A DNA stretch of 64,000 nt. Origin: Stomoxys calcitrans. Lineage: Eukaryota; Arthropoda; Insecta; Diptera; Muscidae. The DNA lies in the NCBI RefSeq assembly GCF_963082655.1, contig NC_081553.1, positions 59,967,571 through 60,031,570 on the forward strand. The letters are read 5' to 3'. The translations under genes and the position numbers were made by a program. How positions within the stretch are numbered: the first letter of the stretch is position 1; every line of letters starts with the position of its first letter. This document shows positions 43,159 through 52,740 of the stretch, piece by piece. A model generated the notes under the pieces. That model had not been told where the DNA came from and did no database searches. It saw only the letters and a list, made by a program, of their open reading frames with translations.

Positions 43159-43461
43159 GACTGATTGATCTGATCGACTGATTTGACCTCTTAAGACCTT
43201 ACAAGCCGCAATTTTTGTCCAATTTGGCTGAAATTTTGTTAGTATTTCCAACAACTGTGACAAGTACGGTCAATTTTAGTCTATAACCTGATACAGCTTC
43301 CATTTAAACCTGCATTGTGGCTATCCTTGTTCGGTTCCTCGAAGCTTTAATTTTTGCTGGTTTGACAGAAGTTTGGTATGTAGAATAAAATTATGCCCTT
43401 CAACAAAATTTATTTTGAATAAATTTTTAGCAGAATTTATGGTGGTGGGTTCCCAAGGTTC
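43159..43461 (+). repeat. H-family array and left half of its terminal hairpin
   Basis: Type B units, then GGTGGTGGGTTCCCAAGGTTC (43441-43461), the H subterminal repeat and the first bases of the hairpin region. It is interrupted by the RTE element. The terminus resumes at 46260. Confidence 0.7.
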
Positions 43462-43900
43462 CCGGCCGATACGGGATGACTATGAGCACCACACAGGCTG
43501 GAACTTTGAGCTCCGACTTGTGTGGTGCTCATCGTTATCACGGGAAGCTTAGCTGAAAGCTACCGGGCGCGTCCACAGGTTGCGGATGGTGGAAAGTTCC
43601 GTTTTTATGCGGAGTAGCTGCAAATGCGGCCGCGGGCAGTCAGCGATATTCGAGAGGAGAGTCCAGTGAGGAGTCAGGTGGCTCTGGCTCTTAATTAAAT
43701 ACTGAGTGCCAATGATGACAAGACGAGTTATTGGCGCCTTCAAATAACCAATGGCCAACATCAGCGTCTGTTCCCAGGTTAGGGGCGGCTGGCGGCGAGC
43801 GTCGGATCTTGGAGCAAGCGGCTCGCCACAATGAGGGATACATGCAATCCCACAAACCCATGCGGTTGAGGCGCTGAGCCAGTAACCCACCCCCGGAAAA
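43462..43900 (+). other. RTE copy A leader (5' untranslated region)
   Basis: The leader, with TGAGCACCACACAGGCTGG (about 43479) and GCTACCGGGCGCGTCCACAG, is shared with the CAA-tailed units at 2535-2711 and 61494-62110. It has no open frame of note. The endonuclease frame opens at about 43905 without an upstream in-frame ATG, so the true start is uncertain. Confidence 0.65.
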
Positions 43901-43904
43901 CATA

Positions 43905-44799
43905 GAACTACTATGAAAAACAAAGGAATAGTAAAAACGGAGCCCCCAACGTTGACGACCCACGCAAACGAAAAAAGGACCATGATTTGCGGATCTGCAC
44001 CTGGAATGTCCGCACTCTTTATAGAGAAGGTGCAGTATACGCGCTGGCGGATGTATTAGAGAAGTACAAGGCAGACATAACCGCCTTACAGGAAGTGCGA
44101 TGGACTGGGAATGGCGTCACTACAATACCAAACGGTGACGAACTATACTATAGCTGCCATAACATGAGGCATGAATTTGGCTGCGGATTTGTGGTAAGTC
44201 GAAGATTGAAACACCTAGTCTCCAGCTTTACTTCGGTGGATGAGAGGCTAGCCACAATCCGCATAAAAGCCAAATTCTTCAACATCAATCTTATTTGTGC
44301 CCGTGCCCCGACGGAAGACAAAGACAAGCAGACCAAGGATATTTTCTACGAGCGCCTAGAGAGAGAATATGACCGCTGCCCCGCCCATGATGTTAAAATC
44401 GTTCTGGGAGATTTTAATGCGAAAATAGGGAAGGAAGAAATTTTTGGTTCAACAGTCGGAAAGTTTAGCCTCTACGAGATAACGTCCAGTAATGGGCTGA
44501 GGCTGATAGATTTCGCCGCGGCAAAAAACATGGTAGTTAGTAGCACCAGATTTCAACATAAAAATATCCACAAAGCCACATGGCTGTCACCCGATCAAAA
44601 CACGAGAAACCAAATTGATCACGTTTTGACAGATGGAAGGCATTCATCCAGCATGTTAGATGTACGATCGATCCGAGGAGCGAATATAGATTCGGATCAT
44701 TACCTTGTTGCAGCAAAGGTTCGCACCCGTTTGAACATGGCGAGGAAAGTACGATCTGACACTGACCTAACACTCCACTCGACTGACCTAACTACTTGA
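43905..44799 (+). pseudogene. RTE copy A APE-type endonuclease (frame intact)
   Basis: An open frame of about 290 codons. The order is TWNVRTLYREGA (N-terminal Asn block), ALQEVRWTGNG (catalytic Glu), GCGFVVSRRLKHLV, LICARAPTEDKD (usual His replaced by Arg), VLGDFNAKIGKE (Asp/Asn block), NQIDHVLTDGRH, and DSDHYLVAAKV (terminal Asp-His). All main catalytic residues are present, so this domain alone looks intact. It nicks target DNA for reverse transcription. It stops at 44799, just before the linker frame. Confidence 0.8.
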
Positions 44800-44827
44800 T
44801 GAAAGCACTCCTTGTTCCGATGATATA

Positions 44828-45208
44828 ATGGCGCAGTGGCAAACTATTGCCCACTCCATAGAAAATGCCGCGAAATCCCTACTTGGGTACCGAAAGCCTC
44901 CTCCAAAAAACCCATGGTACGACCAAGAGTGTCGAGATGCTACTGAAGCCAAGAATGCGGCATATAGAGCAACCCTGCTGCAATCAGTAGCAACGCGCCA
45001 GATGAAGGAGAGGTATCGGGAGAAAAGGAGAGAGAAGAAACGTCTATTCCGTATAAAGAAAAAGGAAATGGAAAGACGTGAGTGCGAGCGAATTGAGATG
45101 TACAGGAGTCAGAATGAAGTCCGGAAATTCTACAAAGAATTAAACACCAAACCGATGGCTTTGGTGCAGGCACATCCTCCTGCAGAGACAAAGAAGGAAA
45201 TCTGGTAA
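44828..45208 (+). pseudogene. RTE copy A linker
   Basis: A 126-codon frame rich in Arg, Lys and Glu (REKRREKKRLFRIKKKEMER), with GYRKPPPKNPWYDQECRDAT at the start. This is the region between EN and RT in RTE elements. It ends with a frameshift at about 45190. Confidence 0.75.
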
Positions 45209-45926
45209 CTGACACAGACAACATGCTGAGGATATGGAAAGAACATTTTACCCAACTGCTAGTGTTCGACGTTGGCGGCGAAGAGGATGCCGCAGTTTAC
45301 CTCCTAGTCAGAATGAGTAAGCCGAAGCCAAGTAGCAGTAAGCCGAATGAAAAACAACAAGGCAGCAGGAGCCGACGGGTTACCCGCTGAACTATTTAAG
45401 ACCGGAGGCGACACGCTGATAAGGCGTATGCATCAGCTTATCTGCGCAATCTGGCTAGAAGAACGCATACCCGATGATTGGAACCTCAGCATACTATGTC
45501 CCGTACACAAGAAATGAGACAAGACGGAATGTGCCAACTACAGAGGAATAAGTCTCCTCCCCATCGCATACAAGATACTCTCGAGCGTAATGTGTGAAAG
45601 ATTAAAACCTAAAGTCAATGAGATAATTGGGCCCTATCAATGCGGCTTTTGGACCTGGTAAATCCACCCTAGACCAGATATTCACACTGCGCCAAATCCT
45701 GGAAAAGACCCGAGAAGGACAAATCAACACCTACCACCTCTTTGTTGACCACAAAACCGCCTTCGATACTCCTTTACGTTCAAAGGTATTTCAAGCCATG
45801 TCTGAGTTTGGTATCCCTGCAAAATTAATAAGACTCTGCAGGATGACACTTGCTGATACGCGTTCCTCAGTAAGAATAGGAAAGAATCTCTCCGAACCAT
45901 TTAATACCAAACGAGGTTTCAGATGA
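45209..45926 (+). pseudogene. RTE copy A reverse transcriptase, N-terminal half
   Basis: Remnants colinear with copy B: RLKNNKAAGADGLPAELFKT-type sequence near 45345-45400 (shifted), LICAIWLEERIPDDWN, VHKK, then a stop where copy B has GDETECANYRG. The frame 45627-45926 reads LDQIFTLRQILEKTREGQ, LFVDHKTAFDTPLR and MSEFGIPAKLIRLCRMTLAD up to RGFR, then a premature end at the deletion. The region carrying the YADD active site is gone. Confidence 0.75.
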
Positions 45927-46245
45927 AGAATCTCCAGCAAAGAAGTCTTTTGAAGGCAAACACGGTGGTACACGCAAACCGGGAAGACCAAAAGCCCGGC
46001 AATCCCATGGCAGCCGGTTGTATGTACCGGATTGACCCGATGAATTCCTTCATCGGCAAGGGCTGCCGCCTCAGTGTACCACACACTGCTACTACAACAA
46101 CAACTAAAAGCCCGATGGAAAGATCAAGTTGTGGGAGACACCTCGAAACTTGGTATCAGAGATTTTAGAATGAGCGCAGAAGATCGAGGCGCTTGGAACG
46201 CTATTCTACGTTCGGCTAGTGGAAGAAATATTCTGTCATAGCAAA
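45927..46245 (+). pseudogene. RTE copy A C-terminal remnant
   Basis: 'GATGAAGAATCTCCAGCAAA' onward matches copy B at 56641. The remnant encodes DEESPAKKSFEGKHGGT and, after the 107-bp insertion, the QVVGDTSKL-type end with ISGS/ILLS* near 46240. Confidence 0.7.
45999..46105 (+). mobile_element. 107-bp CAA-tailed SINE-like insertion
   Basis: Flanked by AAAAGCCCG on both sides (45990-45998 and 46106-46114). It contains 'CATCGGCAAGGGCTGCCGCC', also present in the leader of LINE B (about 35998-36017), and ends CTACTACAACAACAACT. It is non-coding, with a target duplication and tail consistent with LINE-driven insertion. Confidence 0.75.
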
Positions 46246-46259
46246 TTAAAGTAAAGTAA

Positions 46260-46306
46260 GGGTTCCCAAGATTCGGCCCGGTCGAACTCAGGACGCTTTT
46301 ACTAGT
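46260..46306 (+). repeat. H-family terminal hairpin end (right part of interrupted copy)
   Basis: 'TTCGGCCCGGTCGAACTC' and 'GACGCTTTTACTAG' form the H terminus that the RTE split. Confidence 0.65.
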
Positions 46307-47635
46307 TCAGTGTAAGAAGTTCAGTATGATTTCCATATCACATGAATCAACTTCATTATATATACACCATTCCTAATTTAGGCTGATAATAGCCATGCCA
46401 CCTTTTCTTATAATGGCAAGGCATCCATGGTAGTTGTTAATCTTAATTCTGACCTGCAGAAGTTAATATGTAGCGACTTTCCTTTACTCGTTTTTTTTTT
46501 CGATTGTATGGTGTTTTTTCAGTAAACCTCAATATCCATGAAGACAGTTGAGTAAAAAGTAATGCCCTAAGGCGATCATAAAGCCAATATTGAACTGGCA
46601 GCTAAGAAACATCAACCTCCCATCAAGACCAATGGCATCTTAAAAATGGGGAGTGTGTTTCGCATACTTTGCAACAAATACTTGAGCTATTAAAATAACA
46701 AAAAGGAAAAAACGGTTATTTCATACTTCACAATGACGATGTACACACAAAATATTTACCATAGCTTTTCATAAAGGATTTTAAGACGAGCAAAAACAGC
46801 AGAGAAATGTCAAGAATACTTGGCATAATTTGTTGTTTCTTTTAGTTGCCATTGAAAAAATCACATGATTGGCGAAATTCCACAAATTGAAGACTACAAA
46901 TAACATGTTTGCAAAGTATTTTAAAGGTTTATTAACCAAAACGAAAGGAATGATGAGAATGATTGGTCCACAAGCACACGCATATGAGTTCATCCAAATG
47001 CCAATACAGCAAAAATGAAGCCATCAACTGGGGAAAGAAAAAAAAAAATCCAAGGAAAAACTTTTCTAAATTACTTTGAGCAAGAAATGTTTGTGTAAGA
47101 GTTGTCATATTACACATGGACGTACATTCGTCCTTCAATTGTAATCGAGCTAAAGATGATGTCCATGATAAGAGACAAATGCCATAAAGTTTTCATAGGG
47201 TTAGTTTAAAATCTTCCTTATTTAGTACTTCACTACTATTCTTTTCTTTTTTTTTTTTTTGGTAAAAGCCAAAATTGTTTCGTTTAGCATTTGCCACCTC
47301 AGCATTTGTTTATCGCTAAAGTAATTTCATTTTTCCCATTTTGCGGGGGGTAATTTGTCGATGTGAAACTTCATCACCCATTTTAGAGTGAAGTCATATC
47401 AATGTTTTGCAAAGCATCATGGACAAAAGGCGAATGATTGTTTGATGTCTGAGCCTGCTTCTTTTACTTCATCTCATCTCTAGATATGGGCAAATGAACA
47501 CATGTCAAGGCAATATTGCCAATTTGAGTTGGGGAAAACAAGGAAAATTACGGTTTATGGCAAGTCCATTTTGGGAAAATGTCTTAAAATGGTGAAATAA
47601 AAAATTTTCTACATTTGCAATAGTAAAAAGTTAAA
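46307..47635. other. AT-rich unassigned sequence
   Basis: No recognised repeat or gene. Confidence 0.4.
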
Positions 47636-47642
47636 ATGAGTT

Positions 47643-47663
47643 AAGTTCGGCAGTGCCGAACTT
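47643..47663. repeat. Variant palindrome at the H7 terminus
   Basis: AAGTTCGGCA-G-TGCCGAACTT, two perfect 10-nt arms. Compared with 313-333 the innermost pair is changed from C/G to A/T in both arms. Confidence 0.8.
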
Positions 47664-47760
47664 TAGATACCCACCACCTCGGGTATATACTTAAACCATC
47701 TTTCGCCAAAATCTGGTGAAAAATGCATACCTTATGCCCCATAGCAACTATATCGAAATA

Positions 47761-48367
47761 AAGGGTGATTTTTTTGAGGTTAGGATTTTCATGCATTAGT
47801 ATTTGACAGATCACGTGGGATTTCAGACATGGTGTCAAAGAGAAAGATGCTCAGTATGCTTTGACATTTCATCATGAATAGACTTACTAACGAGCAACGC
47901 TTGCAAATCATTGAATTTTATTACCAAAATCAGTGTTCGGTTCGAAATGTGTTCAAATTTTGACAAATTTTGTTCAGCGATGAGGCTCATTTCTGGTTGA
48001 ATGGCTACGTAAATAAGCAAAATTGCCGCATTTGGAGTGAAGAGCAACCAGAAGCCGTTCAAGAACTGTCCATGCATCCCGAAAAATGCACTGTTTGGTG
48101 TGGTTTGTACGCTGGTGGAATCATTGGACCGTATTTTTTCAAAGATGCTGTTGGACGCAACGTTACGGTGAATGAACACATTTCGAACCGAACACTGATT
48201 TTGGTAATAAAATTCAATGATTTGCAAGCGTTGCTCGTTAGTAAGTCTATTCATGATGAAATGTCAAAGCATACTGAGCATCTTTCTCTTTGACACCATG
48301 TCTGAAATCCCACGTGATCTGTCAAATACTAATGCATGAAAATCCTAACCTCAAAAAAATCACCCTT
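47761..48367 (+). mobile_element. 607-bp mariner-type MITE with 195-bp inverted arms
   Basis: TA at 47759-47760 and 48368-48369. The arms 47761-47955 and 48173-48367 are inverted copies of the same element end (AAGGGTGATTTTTTTGAGG..), each containing the transposase start codon region (MNRLTNEQRLQIIEF..). The 217-bp middle (47956-48172) encodes a piece of the catalytic domain (SDEAHFWLNGY.. to GRNVTVN), including the first acidic residue only. It has no complete transposase and would need one in trans. A second copy of equal length is at 60004-60610. Confidence 0.85.
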
Positions 48368-48807
48368 TATGTTCCGATATGGACAAAATACTAATAAGTA
48401 CAAGTCAAGTATGTAAGCGAAATTTCAGGCAAATCGGATAAGAAACGCGCCCCCTAGTGGCTCAAGAAGTCAAGATTCAAGATCGGTTTATATGGCAGCT
48501 ATATCAGGTTACTGACCGATTTGAACCATATTTACCACAGTTATTTAAAGTCATAACAATACACGTCATGCGAAATTTCAGACAAATCGGATAAGAATTG
48601 CGCCCTCTAGTGGCTCAAGAAGTCAAAATTGAAGATCGGTTTATATGGCAGCTATATCAGGTTATGGACCGATTTCAATCATACTCAGCACAGTTGTTGA
48701 AAGTCATGATAAAACAACTCGTGCTAATTTTCAGCGAAATCGGATAGGAATTGCGCCCTCTAGACGCTCAAGACGTCAAGATTCAAGATAGGTTTATATG
48801 GCAACTA

Positions 48808-49044
48808 TTGGGTTGCCCAAAAAGTAATTGCGGATTTTTCATATAGTCGGCGTTGACAAATTTTTTCACAGCTTGTGACTCTGTAATTGCATTCTTTCTT
48901 CTGTCAGTTATCAGCTGTTACTTTTAGCTTGCTTTAGAAAAAAAGTGTAAAAAAAGTATATTTAATTAAAGTTCATTCTAAGTTTTATTAAAAATGCATT
49001 TACTTTCTTTTAAAAAATCCGCAATTACTTTTTGGGCAACCCAA
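48808..49044 (+). mobile_element. 237-bp mariner-type MITE
   Basis: TA at 48806-48807 and 49045-49046. The termini are TTGGGTTGCCCAAAAAGTAA.. and its complement, about 32 bp of perfect inverted repeat. The ends resemble mariner termini (TTGGGTTG..AAGTAATTGCGG). The interior is non-coding. It is inserted in an H unit. Confidence 0.85.
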
Positions 49045-49635
49045 TATATCAGGTTATAGACCGATTTCGACCATACTCAGCACAGTTGTTGGAAGTTATA
49101 AGAAAACACATGCAAATTTTCAGCCAAATCGAATAAGAATTGTGCCCCCTAGTGGCTCAAGAAGCCAAGACGCCATATAGGCTTATATGGCAGCTATATC
49201 AGGTTATTGACCGATTTCAATCACACTCAGCACAGTTATTATAAGTCATAACAAAACACGTCATGCGAAATTTCAGCGAAATCGGATAAGAATTGTGCCC
49301 TCTAGTGGCTCAAGAAGTCAAGATCCAAGATCGATTTATATGACAGCTATATCAAAACATGGTCCGACATAGCCCATTTACAATCCCAACCGACCTACAC
49401 TAATAAGAAGTATTTGTGCAAAATTTCAAGCGATTAGCTCTATTTCTTCGAAAGTTAGTGTGCTTTCGACAGACAGACGGACGGCCGGACAGACGGACGG
49501 GCATTGCATCGATTTAAAACATCATGACGATCAAGATTATATATACTTTATGGGGTCTTTGACGAATATTTCGAGGAGTTACAAACAGAATGACGAAATT
49601 AGTATACCCCCATCCTATGGCGGAGGGTATAATAA

Positions 49636-50330
49636 ACCGATCTGAACCATATACGACACGGATGACGAAAAGCCTAACATAAATCAATGCGTTAAATTTC
49701 AGTGAAATCGGATTATCAATGCACATTTTATGGGGCTAAGACTTTAAATCGAGATATCGGTCTATATGGCGGCTATATCCACATGTGGTCCGAGTTGTGC
49801 CAAGTTTCAGAAAAATGGTGAAGAGCCTAGCACAACTCACTTTCCCAAATTTCGCCGACATCGGACACCAAATGCGCCTTTTATTGGGCCACAATCTTAA
49901 ATCAAGAGATCGGTCTATATGGCAGCCATATACACATCTGGACCGATCTGGGCCATATTGCAGAAGTATGTCGAGGGACTTAACCTAACTCACTGTCCAA
50001 AATTTCAGAGACATCGGACAATAAATGCGCCTATCATGGCCCCAAAACCTTAAATCTAGAGATCAGTCTATATGGCAGCTATATCCAAATCTGGACCGAT
50101 CTGTGCCATATTGCAGAAGTATGTCGAAGGTCCTAACGCAACTCACTGCAACAAATTTCGGCGAACTCGGACAATAAATGCGCCTTCTATTGGCCCAAAA
50201 CCTTAAATCGAGAAATCGGTCTATATGGCAGCTATATCCAAATCTGATTCGATCTGAGGCACATTGGAAAAAGACGTCGAAGGTCCTAACACAATTTACT
50301 CTCCAAAGCAGTTTAACAATATAAGTGCCT
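49636..50330 (-). repeat. H-family type A array
   Basis: About four units following directly on the H7 end ('GAGATCGGTCTATATGGCAG', 'AATAAATGCGCCT'). No hairpin end is attached, so it is a partial copy or a remnant of tandem insertion. Confidence 0.7.
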
Positions 50331-51450
50331 TTATCTGAATCCCATCTGATATTTATTGGTCTACGAATTTAAGTTTGGGTATAAGGTGTACTCCACTCAT
50401 AAAATATTTTATTTCACCCCGATATTTTCATGATGTCTGATTTAGGGGTGTTTTCAGGGGTGAGGTGGTCCCCTAGACACTTGGCCCTGAAAAAATATCC
50501 ATATTACCATGGGTTGAAAGGGAGTTTACAGGATGAGGCGTCCCCCAAACACATGGCCCCAAAATTGGTAATCAAATTCGTTTTCTAATCTAAAATAGCT
50601 TTTATTTGAGCCACATATTGGCATGGTCGAAAATTTTTTACCCTTTGGGGGGTTGTTTGGGGAAGTGGTGATGTCCTAAATCATGGTCCTACATTTGGAT
50701 ATCAAATTCGTATTCTACTCCCAAAGACCTTTCATTTGAGCCCCATATTGCTATGGTCGTAAATTTGTCCCCTTGGGGAATGTTTTTAGGGAGATGCGGC
50801 CCCCCACACACTTGGTCCCATATTTGGATATCAGATTCGTATTCTACACTCAAACGCTTTTTATTCAAGCCCCATATTCCCATGGTCAGTAAATAAGTCC
50901 TGTTTGGGAGGTATTTTGGGAAACCGGTGGACACCCAGAAACTTGGTAGTTAGATTCGAATTCTACTCGCAAATACCTTTTATTTGAGTCCCATATTGCC
51001 ATGGTAGGTAAATATGTCCGATTTAGGGGTGCTTTGGGGCTTGGGGTGGTCCCCCTAACACTTGGTCGGACAAGTACCTAAATACCTTTCATTTGAGTTC
51101 CATATTGTCGTGATTGGTCTAAATATATGTTTGGTATTTTTTAGGGTAGGGCGGCCCCCCTAGGTACCCGTTCCAAAATGTGGATACCAAATTTTTATTT
51201 TTAATGTACTATATGAGAGCACACAAAATTTCGCTTAAATCGCACCACCCATCACCGAGATCTGACGTTTCCGAAAATTAGTGTAGGGGGGAGGGTCCGC
51301 TCCCCCTTCAGATATCAAAAATGTAGTACCCTATTTTCACCACGGGTTCATTATGCACCATCTGCGAAAATTTCAAAAAATCTGTTCAGCCGTTTCTGAG
51401 TCTATAAGGAACATACAAACAAACACAAATTGATTTTTACATATAAGAAT
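50331..51450 (+). repeat. K-family repeat block
   Basis: Units of about 110-130 bp with 'CCTTTCATTTGAG.CCCATATTG' and 'GATATCAAATTCGTATTCTAC'. The end has 'CAGCCGTTTCTGAGTCTATA' and ACAAACAAACAC at about 51387-51425. Confidence 0.7.
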
Positions 51451-51451
51451 A

Positions 51452-51532
51452 GGTTCGGAAATGGATATTTCGATGTATTGCTAACGAATGACAAAATGAA
51501 TATACCCCCATCCTTCGTTGGTGGGTATAAAA
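51452..51532 (-). repeat. H-family 5' end fragment
   Basis: 'GGTTCGGAAATGGATATTTC' and CCCCCATCCTTCGTTGGTGG: only the end of the element. Confidence 0.65.
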
Positions 51533-52590
51533 AGTTGGTGAGGGGTATGGGATGTACTAACTACAGAAAACCTAAAACGAAAATAAGAAAGAATCACTTA
51601 AAGCTAAAACTTGGTTAAAAGTTCTGGAAACCATATTTGGGTAAACTGCACCTGGAATGCAGCAGCTCTCCATCGAAATAGGTGATTGAATGTTTTCTGA
51701 GGCACGTAGTGAAGCCTTGCAGAAGAAAGAGTGCAGATAACAACTGCATCTTAGAGGCAATAATTTGGGATTTACTCTGGATTTCAAGGATGTCTAGACT
51801 AAAGTCTTGGCATCATCTTCCACTATCCTTACCTAACCTAAGGGCCATAAAATAATACATAAATTTCGTTAGCAGGCTCAAATGAAAATACCTTGAGTCC
51901 AGATTTCCTTATAACTCCCGAAGGTCTCATCCAACGTAGATACTTCATTTACTCCATTGTCTTCCCACATTCCCATATTGCCTATGTCCCTTCCTTTATA
52001 GCAGCCTACCATTTTCCTTGCGAAATTTCCTTTACTCTACCCCCTTCCTCTGCTGCATTTGCCTGCATGCACATTTGTTAAGTCATAATTTGCCACTAAG
52101 GCTCCTTACTACAAATGCTGTGCCTATTTTGTTTTTTTTTTTTCGTTTTGCCTTATCAACTCTTTAGTCCACATTAAGCCAAACACTAGTTTTGGCCATA
52201 ACCCATTCAAATTATGACCAGTCGTCCACTAAACTATTCCCCATGCAAAAAGGATTTGGAGTTGCTACATAACCCAAAGTCGAATCTAACAAAGCCACTG
52301 TCAGTGTAATGACAGTTGCATAGTCAAAGTACCCCAAATAGAATTGTATGCAGAGTGTTCTGGACAAAAGTATCTACAAATATGGCTGAGGAACACATGG
52401 CTAGGCCTATTGTTGCGTTTATGCATAATGCCCGAAAAGAGGCAAACTATAAATGCATGCTGCAAGTTTGCTGCATAAAATGAGAAGATATGCAATGAAA
52501 TTTGACATAGGAACAGTGAAACGAATATTTGCAAATTCTTGCTGAACCGGGCCCGCTCCGCTGCGCCTGCTTTAACTCTCTAATATCTTT
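51533..52590. other. AT-rich unassigned sequence
   Basis: No recognised repeat or gene. Confidence 0.4.
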
Positions 52591-52639
52591 TTAGTGTGGT
52601 GACCCTTTGCCATGAATTCGGGTATCGAATTCGTGGCAT

Positions 52640-52740
52640 TGTAGGCTATGACGCTTAACGCGTTCGAATCCTGGTGAGAACATCGGACAAAGCGGTGTTT
52701 ATCTCCTCTTAACGTTGGCGACATTTGCGAGATTCAATGC
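52640..52740 (+). mobile_element. tRNA-SINE head fragment
   Basis: B-box-like GTTCGAATCC (52662-52671) and 'GCTATGACGCTTAACGC' match the SINE head at 5490-5525. The body is mostly lost. Confidence 0.55.

Larger units (their letters stand above)
43462..46259 (+). mobile_element. RTE-clade LINE copy A with leader, internal deletion and target duplication
   Basis: The element spans a leader (43462-43900), an endonuclease, a linker, RT remnants and a 3' end (..TTAAAGTAAAGTAAG). It is flanked by 15-bp direct repeats (GGGTTCCCAAGGTTC at 43447-43461, GGGTTCCCAAGATTC at 46260-46274, one mismatch), which places it in the terminal hairpin of an H element. Compared with copy B, about 715 bp covering the RT palm and C-terminus are missing between RGFR and DEESPAKKSFEGK (about 45921). 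A 107-bp CAA-tailed element sits at 45999-46105. The coding style (TWNVRTLYREGA.., GFRQGD..) is typical of RTE. Confidence 0.8.
47636..49634 (-). mobile_element. Helentron-like element H7 with two MITE insertions
   Basis: Palindrome terminus at 47643-47663 (AAGTTCGGCA/TGCCGAACTT), GGATACCCACCACC-type repeat (here TAGATACCCACCACC), type B units from 48395 to 49400, short GACAGACGGACGG microsatellite (about 49471-49500) and the 5' end at about 49634. The MITEs at 47761 and 48808 interrupt it; removing each at its TA restores the sequence expected from other H copies. Confidence 0.75.

Noticed and set aside
47970..48293. Intact mariner transposase
   Set aside because: The frame joins a catalytic fragment to antisense of the transposase start; the later acidic catalytic residues are missing.
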